Source: JAFDVN01 sp964472275 (GTDB lineage Bacteria > Acidobacteriota > Holophagae > Holophagales > Holophagaceae). Taken from it: a stretch of 64,000 nt of DNA. The stretch lies in assembly GCA_964472275.1 (NCBI GenBank), contig CAYYJN010000005.1:1-64000 (forward strand), written 5' to 3'. The position numbers and the translations under genes were made by a program. Shown here piece by piece: positions 25,150 to 33,913 of the stretch; positions within the stretch are counted from its first letter, which is position 1; the number at the start of each line of letters is the position of its first letter. The notes under the pieces were generated by a model that saw only the letters and a list, made by a program, of their open reading frames with translations, was not told where the DNA came from and made no database searches.

Positions 25150-26127
25150 CTAAGCCTGGGACGCCCGGAACCAAGCCTCCGATTCCGCCAGGTCGCGGCG
25201 GAGACCGTGGCCCTCGCGGAGCGCCTGGGCCAGGGCCGCCATAGCGCCCCGGTGCCCGCGCTCGGCGGCGCGACGGAACCACACGGCGGCGGAGAGCGCG
25301 TCCGGCATGGAGCCGGGCATGCCCGTGCGGTAATCCGAACCGAGTTGGAAAGCGGCTTCGGCGTCTCCCGCCTCCGCGGCGGCGACCAGACGGCGGAAGC
25401 GCCAGGTGTGGCGCTGGCGGCGGCCGAAGAGCAGGTAGTAGGTGAGGATGGCGATGACCGGCAGACCCAGCGTGAGGAACGAGGCGAGGACGAACACGAC
25501 GAGCCCCGCCAGCACCAGCAGAAGGAGCACGGCCGTGAAGAACGGCTCGGCTCCGGGCTGACTGACGAGGGCTTCGAAGCCTTCCGTCATCACCCGGCCC
25601 GCCGCGACCTGGGCGCGCAGGACCGGGTCGCGGGATTCCAACGGCTTGAGCAGACCCGCGCGCACGGTGCGCGGCGCGAGCGTGGCGGCCCGTACGCGCC
25701 ACCGGGACGCGCCGGCCTCGTCGCCTTCCTCGCCCAGTTGCTTCGCGAGCGCTTCCGCCGCGGGACGAAACCCCGCCTCGGCGGCGCGGAGCAGCCAGGC
25801 CTTCGCTTCCTCCGGATTCCGCTCCGGTCCCGGCCCCCAGCGGAGACAGGACGCGAGCCGCTCCATGGCCTCCACATGGCCCTGCTGCGCGGCGCGGCGC
25901 AGGTTGCGGGCGGGCTCCGCCGCGCCGAAGCAACCTTCCATCTCCAGGAGCGCGTGCTCGAAGGTCGCGTCGGCGCTTCCCAGGCGCATGGCGCGATCCA
26001 GGCACGCGAGCGCCACCTCGCCGTGATGGGCTTCCCGCGCCCAGCGCAGCCAGGCCGCGGCGGGATCTTTGACGAAACGCGAAGCCAGGCCCCGCCCTTG
26101 CAGTTCGATCCAGCCGAGCAGTCGCAT
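25150..26127 (-). CDS. Sel1-repeat protein with central membrane segment
   Basis: The 325-residue protein has Sel1-type repeats in its first half (AAQQGHVEAMERLASCLRWG, AAEAGFRPAAEALAKQLG). Two adjacent hydrophobic helices lie near residues 215-260 (FFTAVLLLLVLAGLVVFVLA). Sel1 repeats return at the C-terminus (AAEAGDAEAAFQLGSDYRTG, AAERGHRGAMAALAQALREG). A hairpin in the membrane would leave both repeat sets in the cytoplasm. GGGAG precedes the ATG at 26127. It is related to the smaller Sel1 protein 90 bp downstream. Confidence 0.8.
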   Translation of the reverse strand: MRLLGWIELQGRGLASRFVKDPAAAWLRWAREAHHGEVALACLDRAMRLGSADATFEHALLEMEGCFGAAEPARNLRRAAQQGHVEAMERLASCLRWGPGPERNPEEAKAWLLRAAEAGFRPAAEALAKQLGEEGDEAGASRWRVRAATLAPRTVRAGLLKPLESRDPVLRAQVAAGRVMTEGFEALVSQPGAEPFFTAVLLLLVLAGLVVFVLASFLTLGLPVIAILTYYLLFGRRQRHTWRFRRLVAAAEAGDAEAAFQLGSDYRTGMPGSMPDALSAAVWFRRAAERGHRGAMAALAQALREGHGLRRDLAESEAWFRASQA

Positions 26128-26156
26128 GGAACTCCCGAGAATGCGACCATCCTGCC

Positions 26157-26984
26157 ATGGCCTCTCCATTGATTTCCGCCACCGACCTCGCGGCGTTCAA
26201 GGGCGCCGCGCGCCTGCTGGACTGCCGCACGAAGGCGGACTACGAGGCCGGGCACTTGTCCGGCGCGGTCCACGCGGATCTGGAGCGGGATCTAAGCCGG
26301 GCCTCCGGCGAAGGCTTCGATCCCGCGAAGGGCGGTCGTCATCCGTTGCCCGACCTCCGCGCCTGGCGCGACACGCTCGGCCGCTGGGGCATCACGCCGG
26401 ACACGGCCGTGGTCTGCTACGACGCCCAGGGCGGCGCCAACGCCGCGGCCCGCGCGTGGTGGATGCTGCGAGCTTCGGGCCACGAGCGTGTGCGCGTGCT
26501 GGATGGCGGCCTCCAGGCCGCGCTGGACGCGGGGATGAAGCTGACGAACGAAGTTCCGGCCATCGCGGCGGAGCCGCCCTACGCGATCTCATTTTGGCAG
26601 TGGACCACCGTGGACATCAGCGTGGTGGAGAAGCTCGCGCGGCACTCGGATTGGACCGTGCTCGATGTGCGCGCCGCGCCGCGCTACCGGGGCGAGACGG
26701 AGCCCATTGATCCCGTCGCGGGCCACATCCCCGGCGCGGTGAACCTGCCTTACGGCGAAAACCTGGACGCCCACGGCCGCTTCAAATCCTTCGAGGACCT
26801 GCGGTCGCTTTACGGGGCGCTCGATCCAAGCAAACTCGTCGTCCACTGCGGCAGCGGCGTGACGGCCTGCCACACGCTCCTGGCGCTCGATCAGGCGGGC
26901 CTCACGGGCGCGGCGCTCTTCGTCGGAAGCTGGGGCGAGTGGTGCCGCACGGGCCGGCAGGTCGCCACCGGACAGGAGCCGTGA
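26157..26984 (+). CDS. Sulfurtransferase with two rhodanese domains
   Basis: The 275-residue protein is a tandem rhodanese of the thiosulfate or 3-mercaptopyruvate sulfurtransferase type. The N-terminal, inactive domain has LLDCRTKADYEAGHLSGAVH. The C-terminal domain has VLDVRAAPRYRGE, GHIPGAVNLPYGE and the catalytic loop HCGSGVTACHTLLAL with the persulfide Cys. The CGSGVTA loop is seen in both enzyme types, so the donor is not fixed. Its stop overlaps the GTG start of the MFS gene (GTGA). Confidence 0.93.
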   Translation: MASPLISATDLAAFKGAARLLDCRTKADYEAGHLSGAVHADLERDLSRASGEGFDPAKGGRHPLPDLRAWRDTLGRWGITPDTAVVCYDAQGGANAAARAWWMLRASGHERVRVLDGGLQAALDAGMKLTNEVPAIAAEPPYAISFWQWTTVDISVVEKLARHSDWTVLDVRAAPRYRGETEPIDPVAGHIPGAVNLPYGENLDAHGRFKSFEDLRSLYGALDPSKLVVHCGSGVTACHTLLALDQAGLTGAALFVGSWGEWCRTGRQVATGQEP

Positions 26985-28174
26985 ACCCCTGGCGCGGACT
27001 CGGCGGGCTTCCCCGCGAGGTGTGGATCCTCTCTGGCGCCACGCTGCTCAACCGCGCGGGCATGATGGCGCTGCCCTTCCTCGCGCTTTACGCGACGCAA
27101 GGGATGGGCTTCAGCCCCGCGCGGGCGGGCGAGGCCATGCTGGCCTATGGCGCGGCCGCGCTGGTGGCGGCGCCGCTGGGCGGGCACTTGAGCGACCGCA
27201 TCGGCTCCCTGCGCGTGATGCGGATCTCCCTCGCGCTTTCGGCGCTGCTGATGATCGTCATCCCCTTCGCCCGGAGCTGGCCCACCCTGCTCGCCCTCGT
27301 GGTGCTCTGGTCGCTGGCCGGTGAAAGTTTCCGGCCCGCCAGCATGGCCATCCTCACGGATCTGGCGCCGCTCGAACGGCGCAAGGCCGTCTACTCCCTC
27401 AACCGGCTCGCCATCAATCTGGGCATGAGCCTCGGTCCCGTGTTGGGAGGCCTGCTGGCGCGCCACTCCTTCCGGGCGTTGTTCTGGACCGATGGCGCGA
27501 CCTCGCTGGGCGCGGCTCTGATCCTGATGCTGGCGGTGCGAAGCGATCCAGGGCGCCACGCGAGCGGGCATCCGCCGCGCCATCCCTTCGCCGCCCTCGC
27601 GGACCGCCGCCTCAGCCTCTTCCTGCTGGCGCTCATCCCCGTGATGGTGGTCTTCCTCCAGCACGAGGGCGCGCTGCCGGTCTTCCTCGTGAAGGATCTC
27701 GGCTTCACGCCCGCCTACTACGGCAGCCTCTTCACGCTGAACACGGCGCTCATCGTGCTGCTGGAGGTGCGCATCAACCTCACCACCGCACACTGGCCCG
27801 CGCGCCGGACCCTGATGCTCGGCGCGCTGCTCACGGCGGGAGGCTTCGGGGCGCTGGCCTTCCTCCACGGCCGCCTCGCCATTTGGGCGACGGTGGTGAT
27901 CTGGACCTTCGGCGAGATGACGCTGATGCCCGCCATGAGCGACCATGTGGCGCACCTGGCCCCGCCCGAGCGGCGCGGCGAATACATGGGCCTCTTCTCC
28001 ATGGCCGTGAGCGTCGCCTTCGCGCTTGGCCCCTGGTTCGGCCTGCTGTTCATGGGCCGCTACGGCGCCACCGCCCTGTGGATCTTCATGGGGCTCTTCG
28101 GCGCGCTTTCGGCGCTGGCCTTCTGGCGCGTCGTCGCGCGCGATGGCTCGCTTAACGGCCCAGCGCCCGCTTGA
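26981..28174 (+). CDS. MFS transporter (MdtH-like)
   Basis: The 397-residue protein with about 12 membrane helices starts at GTG 26981, with AGGAG upstream and overlapping the rhodanese stop. The MFS loop motif GGHLSDRIGSLRVMR follows helix 2. LAINLGMSLGPVLGGLLA in helix 5 is the antiporter motif C, which points to an efflux role as in drug/proton antiporters. The end overlaps the convergent thioredoxin-like gene by 23 bp. The substrate is not known. Confidence 0.88.
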   Translation: MNPWRGLGGLPREVWILSGATLLNRAGMMALPFLALYATQGMGFSPARAGEAMLAYGAAALVAAPLGGHLSDRIGSLRVMRISLALSALLMIVIPFARSWPTLLALVVLWSLAGESFRPASMAILTDLAPLERRKAVYSLNRLAINLGMSLGPVLGGLLARHSFRALFWTDGATSLGAALILMLAVRSDPGRHASGHPPRHPFAALADRRLSLFLLALIPVMVVFLQHEGALPVFLVKDLGFTPAYYGSLFTLNTALIVLLEVRINLTTAHWPARRTLMLGALLTAGGFGALAFLHGRLAIWATVVIWTFGEMTLMPAMSDHVAHLAPPERRGEYMGLFSMAVSVAFALGPWFGLLFMGRYGATALWIFMGLFGALSALAFWRVVARDGSLNGPAPA

Positions 28175-28736
28175 GGCCCGCGTCCAGCCGCGCTTCCTGC
28201 ACACCGGACCAGGCGTCCAGCACCTTGCCTTCGCGGTCCAGGAGGAAGGTCGTGGGAATGCCTTGCACCTGACCCAACGGCGCGATTCCGCCCGCGCCAT
28301 CGGGCACGAGGCCCGGCAGCGCCGCGAGCTCGCCATGCTGCTGAAGAAAGGGCGTGACGGCCTTGAAGCCATCGTCATCCACGGAAATCGGGATCACCGA
28401 GTAGTCATTCCCACCCGCCACCGCCAGTTTGGCGAGGCCGGGCAGACTCTTGCGGCAGGGCGGGCACCAGGTCGCCCACACATCCACCACCACCACCTTG
28501 CCGCGCTCCTCGGCCAGCGTGTGCCGCGTCCCGCCCGCGTCCAGGTAAGCCACGGCGGAGACATCCTGCCCTTTCGCGGCGAGGCCCGACTCGCCTTGCG
28601 CGACGCTGCCTTTGAGCAGCCACACGAGGCCAGCGAAGAGCAGCACCGCCAGGAGGGCCACGCCGCCCATGCCCGCGAGCAAAGTCTTCACCCAGGCGGG
28701 CAGGCCTTTGGACGGATTCACGGATTCATCGGACAT
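28152..28736 (-). CDS. Membrane-anchored TlpA/ResA-type thioredoxin
   Basis: The 194-residue protein has an N-terminal membrane helix (LLAGMGGVALLAVLLFAGLV, residues about 18-40). A thioredoxin fold of the TlpA/ResA type follows, with the redox site WATWCPPCRKSLPGL and the cis-Pro region GIPTTFLLDREGKV. Such proteins face the periplasm and keep cysteines reduced, for example during cytochrome c maturation. A small gene lies 56 bp upstream on the same strand. The end overlaps the MFS gene. Confidence 0.92.
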   Translation of the reverse strand: MSDESVNPSKGLPAWVKTLLAGMGGVALLAVLLFAGLVWLLKGSVAQGESGLAAKGQDVSAVAYLDAGGTRHTLAEERGKVVVVDVWATWCPPCRKSLPGLAKLAVAGGNDYSVIPISVDDDGFKAVTPFLQQHGELAALPGLVPDGAGGIAPLGQVQGIPTTFLLDREGKVLDAWSGVQEARLDAGLKRALGR

Positions 28737-28792
28737 GGCGGAACTCCTGGCCCTCCAGTGTCAGGCCAGCCGCGCCCCGGCTCAACGCCCGC

Positions 28793-28981
28793 CTATTCCA
28801 GGTATTCGGCGGCCTCCCAGGTCTCCGCTTCCGCGCGACGGCGACGGAAGGCCATGTCCCGGACTTCCACATCCGCCAAGCGGGTGGACTTGGAGAGCGC
28901 GTGGGCCTTCACCTCCGCCCGCCGCTCCAACCCCACGAACGCCAATTCCTGCCGACGCCGTTCCACGCCATCCCACGCCAT
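28793..28981 (-). CDS. Small hydrophilic protein, unknown
   Basis: The 62-residue frame begins MAWDGVERRRQELAFVGLER and ends AETWEAAEYLE. It is arginine/glutamate-rich and helical and has no signal. GGGGGTGG precedes the ATG. Codon use fits the host, including GATGTG for Asp-Val. The MxWDGxERRR opening is common at the start of small bacterial proteins, but I cannot assign a family. It may be co-transcribed with the TlpA-like gene downstream. Confidence 0.5.
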   Translation of the reverse strand: MAWDGVERRRQELAFVGLERRAEVKAHALSKSTRLADVEVRDMAFRRRRAEAETWEAAEYLE

Positions 28982-29127
28982 AGGCCACCCCCGTGAGGGT
29001 CAAGGTAGGCTTCCGATCCCGGCCAACCAGATCGAAAAAACCGATAGTTCGCACCCTACGGTCCAAGAGAAGCGGGGATCGCGTTCCATACCTCTGGGGC
29101 AGATTCGATCGGCCACAAAAACTTGGG

Positions 29128-29225
29128 ACACAGAGATCACAGAGCAAGCACAGAGGACACAGAGAAAAGAAGAACGACGATATCGCTTTCCTCTGTGACC
29201 TCCGTGACCCTCTGTGTTCCTGCTT
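29128..29225. repeat. Intergenic inverted repeat, CACAGAG family (copy A3)
   Basis: The left half has four CACAGAG words (GGGACACAGAGATCACAGAG and others). The right half has CTCTGTG, CTCCGTG and CTCTGTGTTCCTG. A short spacer of about 20 bases separates them. The element lies in the 340-bp gap between the small gene at 28793 and the ornithine-cyclodeaminase-like gene; otherwise I see nothing coding in that gap. Confidence 0.75.
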
Positions 29226-29324
29226 TCCGCCTGATTTGCCGACACTTTGACGAAACCATCCTCCACTTCGCCAAGCGCCCAAAGCCCATTTCAGAGGTAA
29301 AGTTTCCTTTTGCCCGAGGAACCC

Positions 29325-30410
29325 ATGCCTTACCGCCATCCGGATTTCGCCAAGCTGGGCCTGGGAAGCGCCCCTGAATGCCGCTTCGAACCCGCGCCCA
29401 AGGACGCGACGCTGCCGGACGGCTTCATGAGCACGACCAACTTCCCGACCTATGTGCGCGTGGGCGGCCAGTGGCGCATGCCCGAAATGCCGCGCATGGA
29501 CTCGCACCTCGTGTGGGACGCGAAGGCCGAGCGCCTGCTCATCAAGGAGTTCCGCCTCGTGAAGCAGGGGGATCTCGTCGCCGTCGCCACGAAGGAGGAC
29601 GGCAGCGAGGGCGTCCTCGTGTGGGACAAGGGGTTCGCGGAGGAGACGGACGCGACCCACGCGGAGGCCTTCGGCTTCATGAGCTCGGAAGTGAGCCGCG
29701 AAAAGCCCGTGAACTACGAGGCCATCTTCCAGCAGTTCATGGAGAACCGCGGGGCGAAGGGCCACATCCTCTGGGTGATCGGCCCCGCGCTCGTCCACGC
29801 CCGCGGCCGCGACGCGATGGAATGGCTCATCCACCACGGCTTCGCCCACAGCGTCTTCGCCGGCAACGCCGTCGGCGTCCACGATGTGGAGGCCGCGCTC
29901 TTCGGCTCCACCCTCGGCATGAAGAAGGACGGCACACCCGAAGTCGGCGGCCACGCCTACCACATGCGCGCCATCAACGAGGTGAAGAAGGCCGGGAGCA
30001 TCAAGGCCCTCGTGGAGCAGGGCAAGGTGAGGGACGGCATCATGCACGCCTGCACCGTGACGGACACGCCCTATGTGCTCGCCGGTTCCATCCGCGATGA
30101 CGGCCCGCTGCCCGAAACCATCCCCGACGCGCTGGAGGCTCAAGGCCGCATGCGCGAATACACGAGCAAAGCCACGATGGTCGTGATGGTGGCGACGGCG
30201 CTGCACAGCATCGCCGCCGGCAACATGCTGCCGACCTTCTGCACCAAGCCGGGCGGCGAGATGGCGGAGATCACCACCATCTGCGTGGACCAGACCGAAT
30301 TCCTCGTCTCCAAGCTGAAGGACCGCGGCACGCATCAGGCCTTCGGCGTGGTGACAAACGCGCAGGACTTCATGCGGTTGATCCAGTTGGAGCTGATGGG
30401 TCGCATCTGA
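29325..30410 (+). CDS. LOR/SDH-family protein, archaeal-type ornithine cyclodeaminase-like
   Basis: The 361-residue protein matches the family known from bifunctional LOR/SDH enzymes and from the ornithine cyclodeaminase half of ArgZ/AgrE. Diagnostic phrases are STTNFPTYVRVGGQW, PRMDSH, FGFMSSEVSREKPVNYE, FAGNAVGVHDVEAALFGSTL, AGSIRDDGPLPETIPDALEA and ALHSIAAGNMLPTFC. Members convert ornithine to proline and ammonia with bound NAD. The ATG at 29325 has GAGGA upstream; a TTG 15 bp earlier is less likely. It stands alone between two intergenic regions. Family confidence is high, exact reaction moderate. Confidence 0.8.
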   Translation: MPYRHPDFAKLGLGSAPECRFEPAPKDATLPDGFMSTTNFPTYVRVGGQWRMPEMPRMDSHLVWDAKAERLLIKEFRLVKQGDLVAVATKEDGSEGVLVWDKGFAEETDATHAEAFGFMSSEVSREKPVNYEAIFQQFMENRGAKGHILWVIGPALVHARGRDAMEWLIHHGFAHSVFAGNAVGVHDVEAALFGSTLGMKKDGTPEVGGHAYHMRAINEVKKAGSIKALVEQGKVRDGIMHACTVTDTPYVLAGSIRDDGPLPETIPDALEAQGRMREYTSKATMVVMVATALHSIAAGNMLPTFCTKPGGEMAEITTICVDQTEFLVSKLKDRGTHQAFGVVTNAQDFMRLIQLELMGRI

Positions 30411-30522
30411 CCCGCCCATCCCGGCCTCATCCCCGTTCGCCGATCCATCCCCTCCGTTCGCCGGAGGCGGGTGATCCTCGCGTTGCGATGCCCTAGTCTG
30501 GAGGCTGGCCCGGAGTCCGCCC

Positions 30523-31785
30523 ATGAACCGCCAGCGCAAGACCCTGTTCGCGATCTTCGGGGCCGTGGTCCTCGTCATCATCCTGGCGGCGATCTTCGGG
30601 CGCTCGGGCGACGATTCCAGCAAGTTCTCCTGGGACACGGTGACGAGGGGCAAGATCCGCGAAGTCATCAGCGCCAGCGGCGAGATCCAGGCGAAGACGC
30701 GCATCAACATCGGCACGACGCTGGCGGGCGAGATCAAATCCATCCCCGTGAAGGACGGGCAGGATGTGAAGAAGGGCAATGTGCTCGTGACGCTCGATCG
30801 CGTGCGACTGGGCCAGGCGGTCGCCCAGGCGAAGGCCGCGCTGGAAGGCGCGACGCGCGATCAGGCGCGCCTCAAGGCCGCCATGGACACGGCCGAATCC
30901 ACCTTCAAGCGCCAGGACGCGTTGCACGGCCAGGGCCTCATCAGCGACGAAGCCTGGCGCCAGGCCAAGCTGGCCAAGGAGAGCGCGGACTTGAGCTACC
31001 AGACCGCGCAGTCCCAGGTGGGGCAGATGCGCGGAAACCTCGGGCAGGTGCAGGACGGCCTCGACAAGAGCGAGCTGCGCGCGCCCATTGACGGCCGCGT
31101 GACGAGCCTCAAGGCCGAGATGGGCGAAATGGCCATCCCCGGCCAGAGCAACCTGCCCGGCGCGACGCTCATGATCGTCTCCGACATGCACGAGCTGATG
31201 GCCGAAGTGAAGGTGAACGAGAGCGAAGTCGTGCGCCTCAAGCCCGGCCAGGAAGCCCAGGTCGCGGTGGATTCCCTCCCCGGCCGCGTCTTCAACGGCA
31301 AGGTCTACGAAGTCGCCACCGGCAGCGAAGGCGGCACGGGCCAGGACGCGAACATGTACCTGGTGAAGGTGGCCCTCGACATGTCCGGCGCCGACATCGC
31401 CCTGCTCCGCCCCGGCATGAGCGCCCGCGCGGTCATCCTCGCCCGCGAGGCGGCGGGCGCCTTGCGTGTGCCGCTCCAGGCGGTGCTGGAGAAGGACCAG
31501 ACGCCCGAGGAAGCCGAGAAGAAGGGCCTGCTCATCGCCCCCACCCGCAATGTGGTGATGGTGGTGAAGAACGGCCACGCCCAAGTGAAGGATGTGCAGC
31601 TCGGCATCGCCGACACGCAGTCCTATGAGGTGAGGGGCGGGCTCGAAGAAGGCGAGAAGGTGCTCACCGGCCCCTTGCGCAAGCTGCGCGACCTCAAGGA
31701 CCACGACGCGGTGGAGTTGAAGGAGAAGTCGGATTCGCAGATCGAGGCCGAGGCCGAGAAGCGGAAAGGCCGGAGCGCCCAATGA
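30523..31785 (+). CDS. Periplasmic adaptor (membrane fusion protein, MacA-like)
   Basis: The 420-residue protein has an N-terminal anchor helix (LFAIFGAVVLVIILAAIFG). The order typical of membrane fusion proteins follows: lipoyl halves (GEIQAKTRINIGTTLAGEI and SELRAPIDGRVTSLKAEMGE), a helical hairpin of about 80 residues between them, and beta-barrel and membrane-proximal domains. It ends with a charged tail (EKSDSQIEAEAEKRKGRSAQ). It joins an inner-membrane transporter to an outer-membrane channel. The stop overlaps the start of the MacB-like permease gene (ATGA). Confidence 0.92.
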   Translation: MNRQRKTLFAIFGAVVLVIILAAIFGRSGDDSSKFSWDTVTRGKIREVISASGEIQAKTRINIGTTLAGEIKSIPVKDGQDVKKGNVLVTLDRVRLGQAVAQAKAALEGATRDQARLKAAMDTAESTFKRQDALHGQGLISDEAWRQAKLAKESADLSYQTAQSQVGQMRGNLGQVQDGLDKSELRAPIDGRVTSLKAEMGEMAIPGQSNLPGATLMIVSDMHELMAEVKVNESEVVRLKPGQEAQVAVDSLPGRVFNGKVYEVATGSEGGTGQDANMYLVKVALDMSGADIALLRPGMSARAVILAREAAGALRVPLQAVLEKDQTPEEAEKKGLLIAPTRNVVMVVKNGHAQVKDVQLGIADTQSYEVRGGLEEGEKVLTGPLRKLRDLKDHDAVELKEKSDSQIEAEAEKRKGRSAQ

Positions 31786-33005
31786 ACATCCATGAGCCCG
31801 TCTCGGCCGCCATCCGCGCGCTCAAGGCGAACAAGCTCCGGAGCGCGCTGACGACGCTCGGCATCGTCATCGGCGTGGCGGCGGTGATCGTCGTCGTGAG
31901 CCTGGTGCAGGGGCTCCAGAAGAGCGTGCTCAAGCAGATCGAGAAGGCCGGCAGCCAGACGCTCTTCGTGCGCCCGGTCTTCCCCACGGACATGCCCTTC
32001 GCCGAGTACCTGAAGATCAAGAACAAGGACCTCACACTGGAGGACATGCGCGCGCTCGGCCACGCCGTGCCCGTCATCACCCAGCTCACGCCGCTCTTCT
32101 TCACCGGCACGGAAGTGAAGGCCGAGGGCCACTCCGCCACCGTCAACATGGTGATGACCGACGACAGCTACCTGGACCTGAACAGCATCAATCTCACCGC
32201 TGGCCGCAACTTCGTGCCTTCGGATCTGCGCCTCCAGAACAAGGTCGCGATCATCGGCTCCAGCGTGGCGAACAAGCTGGGCATCACCGGCAATCCCATC
32301 GGACGCGTCATCCAGACGCCCGCGCTCTCGCTCCAGATCATCGGCGTGCTGGAGGAACAGGGCAGCTCGCTGGGCAACGACCCGGACAGCAACATCCTCG
32401 TGCCGCTGACGACGGGCCTCGCCACGCTTTCGGACACGAGCCGCCGCCAGCTCTTCTTCCAGGCGCGCATTGATCCCCGCGTCTCGGCGGACGATGGCGC
32501 GGACATGATCACGGAGGCGCTGCGGCGCATCAAGGGCCTGCGCGCGGGCGAGCCGGAGGGCTTCAAGGTCTTCAGCCCGAAGCAGATCACGAGCATCATC
32601 GGGGGCATCACGGCCGCCATCACGGCGGTCGCGGGCGGCATGGTGTCCATCGCCCTGCTCGTGGGCGGCATCGGCATCATGAACATCATGCTGGTGAGCG
32701 TGACGGAGCGGACCCGCGAGATCGGCGTCCGCAAGGCCGTGGGCGCGAAGCGGAAGGATGTGCTGCTCCAGTTCCTCGTGGAGGCGGCCTTCCTCTGCGT
32801 CGCGGGCGGCGCCATGGGCATCCTGCTCGGCTTCATCCTCGGCGCCGCGCTGGGCAAGGCGCTCTTCGGGGCCATGGGCATGGTGCCGCTATGGGCGGTC
32901 ATCGCGGCCTTCGCCGTGCCCGCCGCCATCGGGCTCATCTTCGGCCTCTACCCAGCGGCGAAGGCGAGCAAGCTCGATCCCATCGAGGCCCTGCGCTACG
33001 AATGA
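31782..33005 (+). CDS. MacB-type ABC transporter permease
   Basis: The 407-residue protein has one helix at the N-terminus (SALTTLGIVIGVAAVIVVVS) and a large periplasmic MacB_PCD domain. Three helices of the FtsX type close the protein, with the typical GGIGIMNIMLVSVTERTREIGVRKAVGA segment split between helices 2 and 3. Such permeases do not cross-transport in the usual way but act as mechanotransmitters in MacAB- and Lol-like machines. The adaptor gene overlaps it, but no ATPase gene is next to the pair. Confidence 0.93.
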   Translation: MNIHEPVSAAIRALKANKLRSALTTLGIVIGVAAVIVVVSLVQGLQKSVLKQIEKAGSQTLFVRPVFPTDMPFAEYLKIKNKDLTLEDMRALGHAVPVITQLTPLFFTGTEVKAEGHSATVNMVMTDDSYLDLNSINLTAGRNFVPSDLRLQNKVAIIGSSVANKLGITGNPIGRVIQTPALSLQIIGVLEEQGSSLGNDPDSNILVPLTTGLATLSDTSRRQLFFQARIDPRVSADDGADMITEALRRIKGLRAGEPEGFKVFSPKQITSIIGGITAAITAVAGGMVSIALLVGGIGIMNIMLVSVTERTREIGVRKAVGAKRKDVLLQFLVEAAFLCVAGGAMGILLGFILGAALGKALFGAMGMVPLWAVIAAFAVPAAIGLIFGLYPAAKASKLDPIEALRYE

Positions 33006-33118
33006 GCGGCTCGCCCGTCCCTCGCTTCCGTCCACCCCACTCCCACGGCCGCCCGGCGGTGGTCGCGGCCCAACTCCGACTTTCCTCCTAAGCTGGTAGC
33101 ACTTCCCCAGGAGTTTCC

Positions 33119-33853
33119 ATGAACGACACGCTCTTCTCCGAAGCCGCGCCCCAGGCCAAGCCCAAGGCCCCCTCCCTGATGGAGCAGATCGAAGGCGTCT
33201 TCACCGCGCCCAAGGCGCTCTTCGACAAGCTCCACGCGGCCCCGAGCTGGGTGCCGGCGCTGATCCTCGCCGTCGTCCTCGGCTTGGCCGTGGCCATCGC
33301 CTGGGGCCTCAAGGTGGATGTGGACGCCATGCTGCGCCCCGCGATGGAGGCCAATCCGAAGCTCAGCCCGGACCAGGTGGACCAGATCATCCAGATGCAG
33401 TCGAAGTTCATCCTGCCCTTCGGCATCCTGGGCGTGCTCTTCGGCGTCCCGATCATCTCGGTCCTCGCGGGCCTCATCAATTGGGGTCTGGGCCGCGCTT
33501 TCACGGAGGAGGGAGCCGCCGCGCCCACCTTCCTCCAGGGCCTGTCCTCGGCGATCATTCCGAGCCTCGTCCGCATTCCGGATTCGCTCATCATCCTCGC
33601 CATGTGCGCGCTCAAGTCCGTGGGCGGCCACAAGCCCGATCAGGTGACGCCGCTTTCGCTGGGCTACTACCTGCACTCCGCGTCGCCGAAGCTGCAAGCG
33701 CTGTTCTACCAGCTCAACCCGTTCATCATCGCCAATTTCGTGTTGGCCTACCTGGCCATGCGCCACATCGTGAAGGCCAAGCCGTTGGGCGCGGCGATCT
33801 CGGTGGGCATCTGGATCGCCCTCGTCCTGCTCGGCGTCGCTTTCGCCAAATAG
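33119..33853 (+). CDS. YIP1-family membrane protein
   Basis: The 244-residue protein begins with a short cytoplasmic segment (LMEQIEGVFTAPKALFDKLH) typical of YIP1 proteins. About five membrane helices follow (VPALILAVVLGLAVAIAWGL, FGILGVLFGVPIISVLAGLI, ISVGIWIALVLLGVAFAK). AGGAG lies close before the ATG. It is distinct from the tandem pair at 16462-17912 but of the same family. A strong terminator follows 16 bp after the stop. Confidence 0.8.
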   Translation: MNDTLFSEAAPQAKPKAPSLMEQIEGVFTAPKALFDKLHAAPSWVPALILAVVLGLAVAIAWGLKVDVDAMLRPAMEANPKLSPDQVDQIIQMQSKFILPFGILGVLFGVPIISVLAGLINWGLGRAFTEEGAAAPTFLQGLSSAIIPSLVRIPDSLIILAMCALKSVGGHKPDQVTPLSLGYYLHSASPKLQALFYQLNPFIIANFVLAYLAMRHIVKAKPLGAAISVGIWIALVLLGVAFAK

Positions 33854-33868
33854 GACGCCCGTGAACGC

Positions 33869-33899
33869 GAGAAGGCCCGGGCGCTGCCCGGGCCTTCTC
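33869..33899. terminator. Perfect 14-bp hairpin between convergent genes
   Basis: Arms GAGAAGGCCCGGGC (33869-33882) and its exact complement (33886-33899) enclose the loop GCT. The element stands between the ends of two convergent genes, so it can serve both as a transcription terminator. The T-run is weak (TCTCAATT). Confidence 0.85.
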
Positions 33900-33913
33900 A
33901 ATTCACCTTCGCT

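Noticed and set aside
29128..29225. Direct word repeats as a CRISPR array
   Set aside because: The words are 7-9 bases, partly inverted, with no constant repeat-spacer pattern and no cas genes near any copy.
33119..33853. YIP1 protein as a missing part of the MacAB-like transporter
   Set aside because: It lacks any ATPase motif, starts 113 bp after the permease with its own ribosome binding site, and resembles other stand-alone YIP1 genes in the window.
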